From Bythopirellula sp041737835 (lineage in GTDB: Bacteria; Planctomycetota; Planctomycetia; Pirellulales; Lacipirellulaceae): 64,000 bases of DNA. A program made the position numbers and the translations under genes. Below, in pieces: positions 43,652-53,274 of the stretch; within the stretch, counting starts at the first letter, position 1, and each line of letters begins with the position of its first letter. Under the pieces are notes generated by a model. It made no database searches and was not told where the DNA came from. It was given only the letters and a program-made list of their open reading frames with translations. The DNA lies in NCBI GenBank assembly GCA_041737835.1, contig JBGSQY010000021.1. The stretch is one strand, 5' to 3'.

Positions 43652-43927
43652 GTATAAATGCGTCTTTAACGGCTGAGTGCTTTTTTTGGCGTTATGGCTT
43701 ATACAGTAAAGACTTATGAATATCGCTGCGCCTGCTTAACCGGAGAATGACTTGCCTTAATGTGGTTGGAATTCTCAATCACAGCCCTCACAAATAGCTT
43801 CTTTGCCGAACTCATTCGACACGCTCACCCCACACGCAAGGTCCGTGAACTCGAAGACGGACTCCTCGCGGTGTGATGTATTCGACATTGGCCCAGGCTA
43901 CGGTGTTTATCTGCTTCGCTGAGAATA

Positions 43928-43950
43928 CACTGCTGGGCAAGCCAGCAGTG
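43928..43950. repeat. REP-like palindromic hairpin
   Basis: CACTGCTGG (43928-43936) and CCAGCAGTG (43942-43950) form a perfect 9-bp stem around the loop GCAAG. From memory, near-identical hairpins are common in planctomycete genomes; this is one copy in the window. Confidence 0.7.
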
Positions 43951-44492
43951 CCACCCAACTTCTGCCGCCGCGGCGCAGAACCCCACGCTAGCGCGTTTGG
44001 GCTCAGGTTCTTCCGACACTGACCTCCGGCCTCTGACCCCACATTCTTATTCGTGCAATTCGTTTCATTCGTGGTTTCTCTCCGCGAACTCAGCGCCTCT
44101 GCGTGAGAATTCCAAGTGGCCAAAAATCGTTGTGGCGGAGCGCTTCCCAATCGCGATAATGGTGCTCGCCACTTATTAGACGTGCTCTTTGATAATTGAA
44201 ACCGCAAAGTGAACTTTTGGAACGCGCTCAATCGCACGTTTCGACCAAAAGTCGATTCGTTTTGGAACATAAGAATGTCGCAAGGACTTGAAACGCTCAG
44301 CACTTGTGACATCGCGATGTGACAAAATCCAGGAGTTTCGTCACCAAAGTTGGGACCCCAGGAAGCGTGACAAAACTCAGCTTGGCGAGTTTTAAGCGGC
44401 CGCAAACCAAGCAAACCTCGCAAACCTGGCAAAGCAGCAGGAAGAGGCCAGAGGCCGGAGGTCAGGGGTCAAAGGAAGAGTGGATGGGGAGG

Positions 44493-44540
44493 CTAGATTC
44501 TTTCCGCCTCCGGCGGACCTAGGCTCTCTCTCAGAATGAC
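44493..44540. repeat. Arm of the mosaic inverted-repeat element, copy 3
   Basis: The reverse complement reads GTCATTCTGAGAGAGAGCCT, then AGGTCCGCCGGAGGCGGAAAG and AATCTAG, matching the arms of the elements at 4549-4639 and 7149-7185 at both ends with a variable middle. No partner arm is recognised nearby. Confidence 0.55.
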
Positions 44541-44648
44541 TTAAAAAAAATATGAACACTGACAAAATCGAAATAGACCCTGCCAAGTTGGAAGAGTTGG
44601 ACAAGTTGGAAGTCTTGAAATGAGAAAATAAGAACTTAGCGACGAACG

Positions 44649-45959
44649 CTACTCGTGCCTTAACGCCTCGATCGGATCGAGCCGTGCGGCGCGGAGGGCT
44701 GGGTAGACGCCGAAGACGACGCCCACCAAGAGGGAGATGATGAACGCCAGCGGGATCGACCACGTCACCAGTTGCGGTTCGACATTGCGGATCAAATCGG
44801 GAAGGGTCGACATTTGTTGCGGAAACCAAGTTTCCATTTGACCGCGCAGGAACAGCGAAATTGGCCGGCAGAAGAGCCCGCCCAACACGCCCGACAACCC
44901 GCCGGCAAACGAAAGGACCGTGCTTTCGACGAGAAACTGCCGCGTGATGTCCTGGCGTTTTGCCCCCAGGGCGCGGCGGATACCGATTTCGTGAGTTCGC
45001 TCAGTGACCGTGGCGAGCATGATGTTCATGATGCCGATACCACCCACGACGAGCGAAATCGCCGCGATCAAACCGAGGAACAGAATAAACATCAACCGCG
45101 TCGTTTCGGCTTGTTGCAAAAGCTCAAGCGGCACGGTGACGCCGAAATCGGCGAGCGTGTGGCTCCGTTCAAGTGTGTAGCGGACGAGGTCGGCCGTTTT
45201 CAGCACGTCGTCGCGATTGGCGACTTGCAGCGTGATTTGGCTCACTTCGAGCCAATCGCGTTGGAACTGGCCCGGCTTGGTGATAACGATCATATCGCCG
45301 ATCCGCCGCCAGAGCGTGGTGATCGGCACATAGACGTCGTTGGAATAGTCCTCCGCGGCGAGCGATCCGCCGATGCCGGCTGAAGGCGCGCGAGGTTTCA
45401 TGATGCCGACGACGGAGTAGAACTGCTCGTCGACCATGATTTTTTGATCAAGGGCATTGCCCGAGGGAAACAAACGCTGCGCGGCTTCGGCAGCCAGCAC
45501 GCAATAATTCCGTTCGCCTTCCAGATCGGAGTCGCTGAGAAAACGACCTTCATCGAGCACCAGCCGAGTGACTTCGGCGTAGTCGGGCGTGCAACCGACG
45601 AGTCGACCCTCAAAGGCGCGGGTTTGGTAGCGAAATTCCTGGCTTACCGTACGAATCGGCAAAGCTTTGGAGATCGTCGGGATGGTGGCCAGCAACGTGA
45701 CGTAATCGCTGCGTGTGAGGCCGTAGCTGCCATCTTCGACGTCATCGCTCGAGGGCTTGATCGTGCGGACGATGATGTTGTTGGCACCGAGGCTGGCGAT
45801 CTGTTCCTGTGCGGCGCGGCCAATGCCTTCGCCCATCGCCAGCAGCCAGATCACGCTCGCCACGCCGATGAAAATACCCAGCACCGTCAGCGCCGACCGC
45901 AGAGGATGCAGAAACACGCTTTTGACACTGAGCTGAATTGTCCGCCACCACATTGCCAT
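44649..45959 (-). CDS. MacB-type ABC permease (FtsX domain)
   Basis: A 436-residue permease with the MacB periplasmic-core layout: N-terminal helix (SALTVLGIFIGVASVIWLLA), a periplasmic domain of about 220 residues, then three C-terminal helices around GGIGIMNIMLATVTERTHEIGIRRALGAKR and the ending PALRAARLDPIEALRHE. In proteobacterial MacB this is fused behind an ATPase; here the ATPase is the preceding separate gene. A TTG at 45968 overlaps the ATPase stop; the ATG at 45959 is used. Last gene of a four-gene export operon, probably for drugs, lipopeptides or envelope material. Confidence 0.9.
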   Translation of the reverse strand: MAMWWRTIQLSVKSVFLHPLRSALTVLGIFIGVASVIWLLAMGEGIGRAAQEQIASLGANNIIVRTIKPSSDDVEDGSYGLTRSDYVTLLATIPTISKALPIRTVSQEFRYQTRAFEGRLVGCTPDYAEVTRLVLDEGRFLSDSDLEGERNYCVLAAEAAQRLFPSGNALDQKIMVDEQFYSVVGIMKPRAPSAGIGGSLAAEDYSNDVYVPITTLWRRIGDMIVITKPGQFQRDWLEVSQITLQVANRDDVLKTADLVRYTLERSHTLADFGVTVPLELLQQAETTRLMFILFLGLIAAISLVVGGIGIMNIMLATVTERTHEIGIRRALGAKRQDITRQFLVESTVLSFAGGLSGVLGGLFCRPISLFLRGQMETWFPQQMSTLPDLIRNVEPQLVTWSIPLAFIISLLVGVVFGVYPALRAARLDPIEALRHE

Positions 45960-45964
45960 GAGTA

Positions 45965-46705
45965 TCAATGCCTCTCATCCGAGAGAACTTGGCCGTCGCG
46001 CAGCCAAATCACCCGGCGGGTTTTTTCGGCGACGTCGGGCTCGTGGGTGACCATGATAATCGTGCGGCCTTCGTCGTTGAGACTTTGCAGCAGTGCCAGA
46101 ATTTCGTCGGTTGTTTTGGAATCCAAATTTCCGGTGGGTTCGTCGGCAAGGATGAACTTCGGGTCGTTGACCAAACTCCGGGCGATGGCCACACGCTGTT
46201 GCTGGCCACCCGAGAGTTGTGCCGGACGATGGCCCAAACGAGCTTCCAGGCCGACCATCCGTGCGAGTTCCAAGCAACGCGCCCGAGTTTGCGGCGTGAG
46301 TTGTCCCCCGTAATACAACGGCACTTCGATATTTTCCACTACCGTCAGGGCAGGAAGGAGATTGTAGGACTGAAAGACGAATCCGATCCGCCGAGCGCGG
46401 GTCTCGGCAAGTTGGTTGTCGTTCATCGAGGCGACGTTGTCGTTGCCGAGCAAGAATGTTCCCGACGTGGGCCGATCCAAGCACCCGAGCAAATTGAGCA
46501 ACGTGCTTTTGCCCGAACCGGATGGACCCATGATCGAAACGTAATCACCAACTGGAATATCAAACGAAACGCCTCGCAGAGCGTGGACCGTTTCGCCACT
46601 GAGAACGTAATCCTTGTGAAGATCACGAATACTCGCCGCGAGCGGCCGCCCATGGAGATTCTGGGCGTCGAACTTGCCGGCAGATTCCTGGCTCGTGGAA
46701 ACCAT
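45965..46705 (-). CDS. ABC transporter ATP-binding protein (MacB/LolD type)
   Basis: A 246-residue ATPase with Walker A GPSGSGKST, Q-loop FQSYNLLPALTVVEN, signature LSGGQQQRVAIARSL, Walker B FILADEPTGNLDS and H-loop MVTHEP. It powers the adjoining MacB-type permease. The ATG at 46705 is preferred because longer forms would run back into the adaptor gene, whose stop lies 19 bases before. The first ~25 residues are poorly conserved. Operon order is outer-membrane protein, adaptor, ATPase, permease. Confidence 0.9.
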   Translation of the reverse strand: MVSTSQESAGKFDAQNLHGRPLAASIRDLHKDYVLSGETVHALRGVSFDIPVGDYVSIMGPSGSGKSTLLNLLGCLDRPTSGTFLLGNDNVASMNDNQLAETRARRIGFVFQSYNLLPALTVVENIEVPLYYGGQLTPQTRARCLELARMVGLEARLGHRPAQLSGGQQQRVAIARSLVNDPKFILADEPTGNLDSKTTDEILALLQSLNDEGRTIIMVTHEPDVAEKTRRVIWLRDGQVLSDERH

Positions 46706-46724
46706 GTTTGAGGCAATCGAAGGA

Positions 46725-48269
46725 TCAGCCACCGGCGCTCTCACCCGTGGCTGCAGGTTTTTGGGCCGTGCTGACATCGGACTTGGCGGGTTCCGCCGCG
46801 TCGGCGAGGGGGCTTTGCGCCACGGCCCGTTGTTGCCGCTCCGGCGCGATTTTTGGCAGATCAACTTTATCGAGCAGCGACTTGGGATTCATCGCCACAC
46901 GGTCAGCGACCTCAAGGCCGCTTTCGATGACGTAGAACTTCTCGTTCGTCGGTCCCGTGACAACTGGCCGAGCTTGCCACTTGCCGTTGGCAAAGACAAA
47001 GCAGTAATACTGATTGCCGTGCGAATAGACTGCCTGAACGGGAACTTGCATCGCATCATCGATTTCTTCGCAGAGCACCGTAACGGAAGCCGTCATGCCT
47101 GGCCGCAACCCCAAGGGTGGGTTTTGAACGCTGACCGTCGCTTTGTATTCCTTGACGTTCGCCTTGCGCCAGCCCGTTGGCTCGGCGTATTGATTGATCT
47201 TCACGACCTCGCCACGCAACACATCACCACCGAAACCGACCGGCACGATTCGTGCGGGCATCCCTTTTTTCATGAATTGAATTAGCGATTCGTTGATCGT
47301 CAGCTCCACTTCCATCGAATTCGGATCAGGCAGTTGAACAATCACCTGACGTTCGCGGACAATCGCTCCCTCTTGAATAATGACCGATTCATTGCCGCCG
47401 CGATCGCGCTCGTGGGCAAACACGACCGTTCCTTCGCGCGGAGCCGTCAGCGTGCATTTTTCGATCTGATCTTGCAGGTCGGCAACCTTGCTTTCTTCCA
47501 GCTCAAAGCTGTTCTTTTCCGATTCCCATTTGGCCTCGGTTGTGGCGATATCGCTTTCGAGCTGCTTCACCATCTTGGCTCGGGTAAATTCGTCCAGGAC
47601 TTTCAGCTTAGTTCGCGCGGCCGCGAGTTCCTTTTCCGATTTTTCCACTGCAAAGCGATCTGCTTCGAGCTGCAATTCGTTGACATACCCCTTCGCGGCC
47701 AGTTTCTTGCTGTAGACGTAGTACTCCTTGGCGCGGTTGAGGTTCTCTTCCGCCACAAAGACTTCGCTTTCGATGATCTGGCGTTCCTGAACGTAAGTTC
47801 CTTCGAGATACTCCCGTTTGGAGATCACGGCCGTTTCGTACAAGTTCTTCGCTTCAACCATCAAGGCTTTGGCAGAGTTGTAGCTAATCTTTTGTGTGGT
47901 AAGTTCTTCCTTGAGGGCAGAAGAATCGAGTTCGACCAGAAAATCACCCTCTTGAACTTGCGTTCCTTCGGGCACGATACGCAAGATGGCCGTGCCGGTT
48001 GTGCTCTTGGATTTCACCAAGGAACGGACTTCGGTCACTCCGCCAGATTTAATCTCACCTCGTTCGGTAATATCCAAGCGAAAATCACGGCGACCGACTT
48101 CGTGCAAGATGGCATCCGTTGTATCTTCTTGAGTTCCTTGATTGTTCCACCACCATGCTCCGCCACCGAGCGTGGCGATGATCAGTGTCAAGAGAAACAC
48201 AGAAAGCAAACCCGACGCGCCTCGGCGCAACGCGCGTGAGGATCGTTGTCTGGCGACTGATAAATTCAT
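46725..48269 (-). CDS. MacA/HlyD-like periplasmic adaptor
   Basis: A 514-residue membrane-fusion protein. One N-terminal membrane helix (residues ~21-40, LLSVFLLTLIIATLGGG), a lipoyl-like half (GTAILRIVPEGTQVQEGDFL), a long coiled-coil hairpin of about 150 residues (residues ~115-280, with KSEKELAAARTKLKVL), the second lipoyl half, a beta-barrel and a C-terminal membrane-proximal domain. The coiled coil is longer than in E. coli MacA. It bridges the MacB-type permease and the TolC-like protein encoded next door. GAGG about 10 bases before the ATG at 48269 supports the start; a longer frame reaches the upstream gene's stop. Confidence 0.9.
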   Translation of the reverse strand: MNLSVARQRSSRALRRGASGLLSVFLLTLIIATLGGGAWWWNNQGTQEDTTDAILHEVGRRDFRLDITERGEIKSGGVTEVRSLVKSKSTTGTAILRIVPEGTQVQEGDFLVELDSSALKEELTTQKISYNSAKALMVEAKNLYETAVISKREYLEGTYVQERQIIESEVFVAEENLNRAKEYYVYSKKLAAKGYVNELQLEADRFAVEKSEKELAAARTKLKVLDEFTRAKMVKQLESDIATTEAKWESEKNSFELEESKVADLQDQIEKCTLTAPREGTVVFAHERDRGGNESVIIQEGAIVRERQVIVQLPDPNSMEVELTINESLIQFMKKGMPARIVPVGFGGDVLRGEVVKINQYAEPTGWRKANVKEYKATVSVQNPPLGLRPGMTASVTVLCEEIDDAMQVPVQAVYSHGNQYYCFVFANGKWQARPVVTGPTNEKFYVIESGLEVADRVAMNPKSLLDKVDLPKIAPERQQRAVAQSPLADAAEPAKSDVSTAQKPAATGESAGG

Positions 48270-48361
48270 GACGATCTGCCTCGATTGATCAGCGGCGGGC
48301 GAACGAGCGGAGGAAAAGGAAGGTGCTTTCATTTTAGGTCTCGACCAAGCCAAAAGACAGA

Positions 48362-51328
48362 TCACTCTTGCGCATTGGGATTGTGGGATTCCTCAGGAGA
48401 ATCCGCCAAAACGACCGGAATCGATACCGCCCCGGTCGGTCCAACTGGCAGCCGCAGCGGATTGGGCAAACTGTCACTCTCGGGCGAACCGGTGAATTCC
48501 CCACTTGCGTGAATCACCTGATCGTCGGCGGCAGCACCGCGTGGCAGAGACTCTTCGATTTCTGGCAAGTCTTCGGGAACAGGCAACAACTCGCCGGGGA
48601 ACTCTTCTACAGCCCCTTCTCCCGAAGGCAGTGGAATCACTGGTTCAAGACTCTCTGGCTGCAACAAGGCCCCAGGGCCTAATAGGTCCAAGTCTCTCGC
48701 TGCCAATCCCATATCCGTTGTGTTGCACGGCAATCCAATCAAGTATGTTTCCATCGGCACATTGTTCTCGATGAGCATGCCGTTGGGCGTGAGTTCCATA
48801 ACCCCCAGATCAAGTTCCAAGTTCAAGAGTTGGACTTTTTGATTGACCCAGACGCTTAAGAAATCGTTCTGCACATTCAGTAGATCGCCCAAGGCCTGCA
48901 CCAAGTCACGCGCCGTGTTGTTGTCGAACAAGGCGACTTCACCCGGTTGGGGTGGCTCGGAGAGTCGTAACTGCGTGAGGTCAACCTGGGAAATTGCCAG
49001 CTGCACGGCGGCCCGACGCAGTTCAAAGTTCAATTCGTTAAGTCGAATCTGCCGCAATGTGTTTCTCAAATCACGGTAAACGCTGTCGCGGTATTGGTAG
49101 TAAGTTCGGCGAGCTTGTTGAAATTCGATCAACGATTGCCGGTAGATATTGCGTTCCGCCAAGCGAGTCAGCGGAGCATCGAATTCCAAGCCTACACGCA
49201 ACCGTCCACGCGAACTGCGGATGTCGAACGGATTGTCTCCCACGTTGCCCACGTCGCCGCTGAAGATGATGTTCAGATCACTTTCCAGATCGTTGGCGTT
49301 GAAGAAGATCAACCGCCAGGCGTCCACCAAGTTGGCTCGGGCATTCATCCAATCTTGGCGATAATAGGCGGCAATCGCCAAGGCTTGTTCATTCGTGAGT
49401 TGCACGGGATCAAAGCTCACGGCTTCCAGTCGTGTACTGGCTTGCACGAGTGAAAGTTCCAGCAACTCGCCAGACAGCTCAGTGACTGCTCGAATCAGGA
49501 GGTTAAGCGTGTCGCGATTGGCTTCCGGTTCAGAATGCAGCAAATCATGCAAGTCCGTACTTGTTTCGTTCAGCCGAGTTTGCAACGCCTGAAAATCCCG
49601 TCGCTGCTTCTCGATTTGCGCATCCAGGCGCTCGACGCTAAAAATTTGGGGATTAATATCAGTCTCAGCCAGCTCTGGTCGTGAAGCCAACTTTTGGAGC
49701 GATTCCCGCCGTTTCGGAAGAGCCTCTTCCAAGGCTTGAAAATCATTCTCGACGGCGCCAATCCGCTCCGTCACCACGCGTTCCACATCGATCGCTTCAG
49801 CCAACAGGGGAGTCAATTCCTCGGCAAGTTGCTGATCGCTCGCCGGCATATTCGGTACGATCAATTCATCGTCATCGGCGATGGCAGGGCGACCTTCTTC
49901 CGCATCACGCAATAGACGCAGCTCATCGAGCACATCGCTTACGCGTTGCTGAAGTTGTTCAAGTGTTGGATCAAGCAAGTTGAGCCGATCCAGCAGCGGA
50001 TCTTCGACTTTGACATCGAGTTCCGGCGGCATGCCCAAGTTCGTGAGAAAGAATTCTAAGAAAGTCTGGTATTGATTCTCCGCGGTCAGCAATTGGCTTT
50101 GCGCATTGAATAAGGCTTGCTTAGCAAGATCGACTTGGAAGCGGTCGATGCGCCCCGCGTCATAGGACGCTTCCAATTGCAACACGCTATCGCGTAGTGC
50201 CGCGACGTTGGCATATTGATTGCGGATGACTTGCTCGCTTTGCAGCAGCCCCAAATATCCGCCCGAGCCTTGGGCCCCCGCTCCGCCGGTGAAACTCCCA
50301 CCGTTTCCACCCGAACCGAAACCTTGATTGAAGCCGCCACCGCCTCCGATGCCACCAAATCCTGTCCCGCCAACGCCCGTAAAACCTGTCAAACCGCTAC
50401 CGAGCACGCCACCACGCCGTGAGGGGCCTTGCCCTGGATCGCGGCCTGTTACCACGCTTACGTAATAGGATTCCCGGAAGCGTTCCATTTCTCGAACATT
50501 AGCCAGAAGATTGCGTTCCGACAAAGTCAGCCGCTCGAGGATGCGCGTGCGGCCCGCTCTGCGCAAGAGCGGTTGTATCATGGCAAAGTCGAGAAGCGTA
50601 TTGCTCGAATAATCATCCGGGCCAGAGAATTGCCAAACCAGGGAATTGGCAAACCCTGCGACAAGTTGATTGCCCGTAGCCGACAATTTCTCAACCCGTA
50701 GATTATTTCCAGGGCGCGATGTGTTCACTTCAAGTAAGCTCGAATCATTGCCCGTTCCCGTACGATTTTCACCGTCGGCCGTGTAGAAGACGCTGGACCC
50801 GCCGTAGAATTGATAGTCAAAACGGAACCGCTCAAAACTCACATCGAGCGCGGATAAGTACAGCTGTTCGAGTTCGCTCTGATAACGAGGCGAGTTCAAG
50901 AACCCCATCTCGATCGCGCCGGTGAGATCGAGCATCATGCCCCCTTGCTCATTGAGCGGCAGATAGTCCGTCCAAGCGGGATTATCAACGAAGGGCGTCT
51001 TGGGAAGCTTGTTCCACAGCTTGGAACCCTTCATGCCATCGACGCGTTGCATCAAGAGATTCGACGTCGGATCATCCGGTGGCATCGGTTCCCAATCCGG
51101 ATTGTTGGGGTCGTACATACGAGACCGCGGATCGATGTCGATTCGAAAACTGGCCGGTTCGTACCCGGCCATGGCTGACTTTTGATCAGTCAGGCAGTCG
51201 ACATCTTCATCGGCTTGCTGTCTATAATAACTAGGTGTGCAACCGGCCGACCCACACATAATTGCAAACATCATGATCGCACAGCGCGCGTACGACATCC
51301 GGCGCGTGATCGCGCAAAATGTTCGCAT
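48362..51328 (-). CDS. Large TolC-like outer-membrane lipoprotein
   Basis: A 988-residue outer-membrane efflux-type protein, about twice the length of E. coli TolC. The signal ends in FAIMCGSAGC, giving a lipidated Cys near residue 30. TolC-like helical repeats are seen at ~120-330 and ~680-890 (for example IRNQYANVAALRDSVLQLEA and LNELNFELRRAAVQLAISQV). Between the helices lie a Gly-rich stretch (~290-350, with GGTGFGGIGGGGGFNQG) and an extra, mostly helical block (~470-640) containing EEALPKRRESLQKLASRPEL. The C-terminus is Pro/Glu-rich. As first gene of the export operon it should supply the outer-membrane channel. ATG 51328 has AGGAAA upstream. Confidence 0.82.
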   Translation of the reverse strand: MRTFCAITRRMSYARCAIMMFAIMCGSAGCTPSYYRQQADEDVDCLTDQKSAMAGYEPASFRIDIDPRSRMYDPNNPDWEPMPPDDPTSNLLMQRVDGMKGSKLWNKLPKTPFVDNPAWTDYLPLNEQGGMMLDLTGAIEMGFLNSPRYQSELEQLYLSALDVSFERFRFDYQFYGGSSVFYTADGENRTGTGNDSSLLEVNTSRPGNNLRVEKLSATGNQLVAGFANSLVWQFSGPDDYSSNTLLDFAMIQPLLRRAGRTRILERLTLSERNLLANVREMERFRESYYVSVVTGRDPGQGPSRRGGVLGSGLTGFTGVGGTGFGGIGGGGGFNQGFGSGGNGGSFTGGAGAQGSGGYLGLLQSEQVIRNQYANVAALRDSVLQLEASYDAGRIDRFQVDLAKQALFNAQSQLLTAENQYQTFLEFFLTNLGMPPELDVKVEDPLLDRLNLLDPTLEQLQQRVSDVLDELRLLRDAEEGRPAIADDDELIVPNMPASDQQLAEELTPLLAEAIDVERVVTERIGAVENDFQALEEALPKRRESLQKLASRPELAETDINPQIFSVERLDAQIEKQRRDFQALQTRLNETSTDLHDLLHSEPEANRDTLNLLIRAVTELSGELLELSLVQASTRLEAVSFDPVQLTNEQALAIAAYYRQDWMNARANLVDAWRLIFFNANDLESDLNIIFSGDVGNVGDNPFDIRSSRGRLRVGLEFDAPLTRLAERNIYRQSLIEFQQARRTYYQYRDSVYRDLRNTLRQIRLNELNFELRRAAVQLAISQVDLTQLRLSEPPQPGEVALFDNNTARDLVQALGDLLNVQNDFLSVWVNQKVQLLNLELDLGVMELTPNGMLIENNVPMETYLIGLPCNTTDMGLAARDLDLLGPGALLQPESLEPVIPLPSGEGAVEEFPGELLPVPEDLPEIEESLPRGAAADDQVIHASGEFTGSPESDSLPNPLRLPVGPTGAVSIPVVLADSPEESHNPNAQE

Positions 51329-51658
51329 CAGGATGTTTCCTGAATCGGCAAGCGGCATGTTGTGATTGGCGAGAAGAGCTACGGTTCGTGAGGCCCCGAA
51401 CCAGGATGGACAAGTGCTAGCGGCAACGCCCGAGGCTCGACGGAAAAGTCAGCCCAAAGCGTAAACCTTTACATTTGTTCGGACCCCACCATGGGGTGAC
51501 TTGAAGAAGCTAAAGACTTCTGCGGGTATCAGACATTTACACCGCTAAAATTCGCAGAGAAAACGCTAGCAATCATAGCGTTGCAATCACTTTTGAGCGG
51601 CAACTATACTGGTGTTGTTATTTCGTAGATATAGAAATCCTCGAAAGTGAGTTTATCA
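51329..51658. other. Intergenic region with a promoter and small hairpins
   Basis: About 330 bases between divergent genes. ACCCCA-CCA-TGGGGT at 51483-51497 is a short hairpin. A plus-strand promoter is listed separately. Nothing else is recognised. Confidence 0.4.
51581..51610 (+). promoter_or_regulatory. Candidate promoter for the thioredoxin-like gene
   Basis: TTGCAA (51581-51586) and TATACT (51605-51610) with an 18-base spacer, about 49 bases before the ATG. Confidence 0.5.
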
Positions 51659-52675
51659 ATGAGCGCGAGGCATTGTCTGTTTAGTGGATTGGTGTTGGCA
51701 GTTATCTGCTCCACAGTTCAGGGGATTACGCTTCCTGAGAGTCCGCCTGAACTACCTTCTGAGCCAGAGCGCTGGATCAACAGCAGCCCCCTTACCTACG
51801 ATGAAATTCGTGGCAAGGGCGTTGTTTTTTGGTTTTTCGAGGAAACATGTCCCAAGTGCAAGAGAATGTGGCCAAAGTTGATGGACGAGGTGGCACAATT
51901 TGCCGACCAGCCTGTCTTGTTCGTTGCCGTGAATTCAGGGTGCTCAAGGAATGAAATCATCGAATATGTCGAAGACCAAAAAATTACATGGCCCGTATTG
52001 GTTGATCCCGACCGTTCGTTCGAAGCGGCCAGCGGAGAGGTTGCAATCAATCTCCAATCGATTACCGATGTAAGGATGGTTAAGCCGGATCAAACTTTCA
52101 TGTGGGGTTGGTGGAACGATATCCCTATGACGGTCGAGCACGCCGCTCAAGGAGCCACTTGGAAATTCAAATACGATAAAGTGCCCGAGGAACTAAAATT
52201 CGCCGCGCGCCGATTGGAATTTGGCGATATGTTAAGCGCGTCAAGTGCGATAAGGTCCAGCTTGGAGTCAGAGTCCGAGCATGTCCGCCAAGCCGCTGCT
52301 TATATGCAAGGGTATATCCACAAGCAAATGCAAAAACAAATAAACGAACAGCTCGCCAAGATCGACCGTGCCGACCTCTGGTTACGTTATACAGCGCTCG
52401 ATGCGACAGCTCGTCGCTTCGCGCCTCTTCCACTTCCTCCTGAAGAAGCCGCAAAACTTAAGAAGCTGAGTATGGCCCCGGAGGTCGCCGACGAGCAGAG
52501 GGCCAATAAAGGTCTAGCAGCTGCGCTTATTCTATTGGAGAAGAATGACGAGAAAGATCGCCAAAAGGCGTTTACGCGACTCCAGCGGATTGTAAACAAT
52601 TTTTCTAAAACTCATGCGGCCAAAGAAGCCAAGGAGTTGTTGAAGCACGCCGAATCAACTCCAAACTTTGAGTGA
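51659..52675 (+). CDS. Exported thioredoxin-like protein with helical C-terminus
   Basis: A 338-residue protein. A signal peptide at the N-terminus (LFSGLVLAVICSTVQG) leads to a thioredoxin/TlpA-like domain with the redox motif CPKC in FFEETCPKCKRMWPKL, followed by VLFVAVNSGCSRNEIIEYVE and WPVLVDPDRSFEAASG. From about residue 170 to the end the sequence is helical and repetitive (LARIL-type, QAFTRLQRIVNNFSKTHAAK), possibly TPR-like. It should act in the periplasm as a thiol reductase or sensor. A GTG at 51647 is an alternative start; neither has a strong ribosome site. Confidence 0.8.
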   Translation: MSARHCLFSGLVLAVICSTVQGITLPESPPELPSEPERWINSSPLTYDEIRGKGVVFWFFEETCPKCKRMWPKLMDEVAQFADQPVLFVAVNSGCSRNEIIEYVEDQKITWPVLVDPDRSFEAASGEVAINLQSITDVRMVKPDQTFMWGWWNDIPMTVEHAAQGATWKFKYDKVPEELKFAARRLEFGDMLSASSAIRSSLESESEHVRQAAAYMQGYIHKQMQKQINEQLAKIDRADLWLRYTALDATARRFAPLPLPPEEAAKLKKLSMAPEVADEQRANKGLAAALILLEKNDEKDRQKAFTRLQRIVNNFSKTHAAKEAKELLKHAESTPNFE

Positions 52676-53090
52676 GCTTAAAGTCCACTTTGTTAAATTT
52701 ACTTCTTTCTATTACTGGCCAAATAGCTTGAGAGAATTGGCCGCTGAAATCCATTACAATGGTCTCGCGCTGTGGTGCGAGTGCTCTTTGGCAATTGGAT
52801 TTTCAGTTAGGCATCAATTTGACTGGGAAGTGAATTCGGTGAGTTTTGCTTCGATGAATTAGGCGACCGCCCTGAGAATTCCGACACAAATTGATTTCAA
52901 GCGAAGCAAAATGCCAGCAATTTTGCGCCGCGATGCGGGACCCCACGAATTTGGTGCAGAATTCAGCGACGTGGCGCTCCGAATCTTTGAGCCGTATTAA
53001 GAGGATCGGCGCAATAAAAACCCCCGCCGAAGCGAGGGTTTTGCAGAAGATTCGGCGATAATGCACCGAATCAAAGCCCAACAAATCAAG
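52676..53090. other. Intergenic region downstream of tRNA-Ser
   Basis: About 415 bases holding only the tRNA terminator. Short open frames inside have no supporting features. Confidence 0.4.
53015..53042 (-). terminator. Rho-independent terminator of tRNA-Ser
   Basis: On the minus strand, AAAACCCTCGC pairs with GCGGGGGTTTT around a TTCG tetraloop (one U-G pair) and is followed by TTATTG. It lies about 50 bases after the tRNA. Confidence 0.8.
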
Positions 53091-53179
53091 CGGAGAGGAC
53101 AGGATTCGAACCTGCGAACCAGGTTTCCCCGGTCACCGATTTAGCAAACCGGCGCATTCGACCACTCTGCCACCTCTCC
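53091..53179 (-). tRNA. tRNA-Ser (anticodon GCU)
   Basis: An 89-base serine tRNA with a long variable arm. Acceptor stem GGAGAGG pairs with CCTCTCC followed by discriminator G; the anticodon stem CCGGT and ATCGG enclose TTGCTAA, giving anticodon GCU (codons AGC/AGU). GGTTCGAATCC is the T-loop region. CCA is not encoded. Confidence 0.95.
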
Positions 53180-53274
53180 AGGTTAGCGATCCAGAGAAAT
53201 ATCGGAGTTTCTCGGACCCAAGTCGAGCTTAAATTTTAGATCAAACCCCTAAGCCTGCAAGGGCCTAGAAAAGC

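Larger units (their letters stand above)
43870..44620. repeat. Repeat-rich non-coding region
   Basis: About 750 bases with no credible gene. It contains a hairpin (43928-43950, listed separately), an inverted pair CTGACCTCCGGCCTCTG at 44019-44035 and its reverse complement near 44449-44465, the motif ctctccgcgaactcagcgcctctgcgtgag (44079-44106 region) shared with repeat copies 1 and 2, the arm at 44493-44540 (ctagattctttccgcctccg ...tcagaatgac), and low-complexity runs such as aagttggaagagttggacaa near 44584. It looks like accumulated fragments of several interspersed families. Confidence 0.65.

Noticed and set aside
43812..44432. 206-codon open frame on the minus strand
   Set aside because: It runs through repeat fragments and the palindromic hairpin; its translation has no domain and resembles read-through of non-coding repeats.
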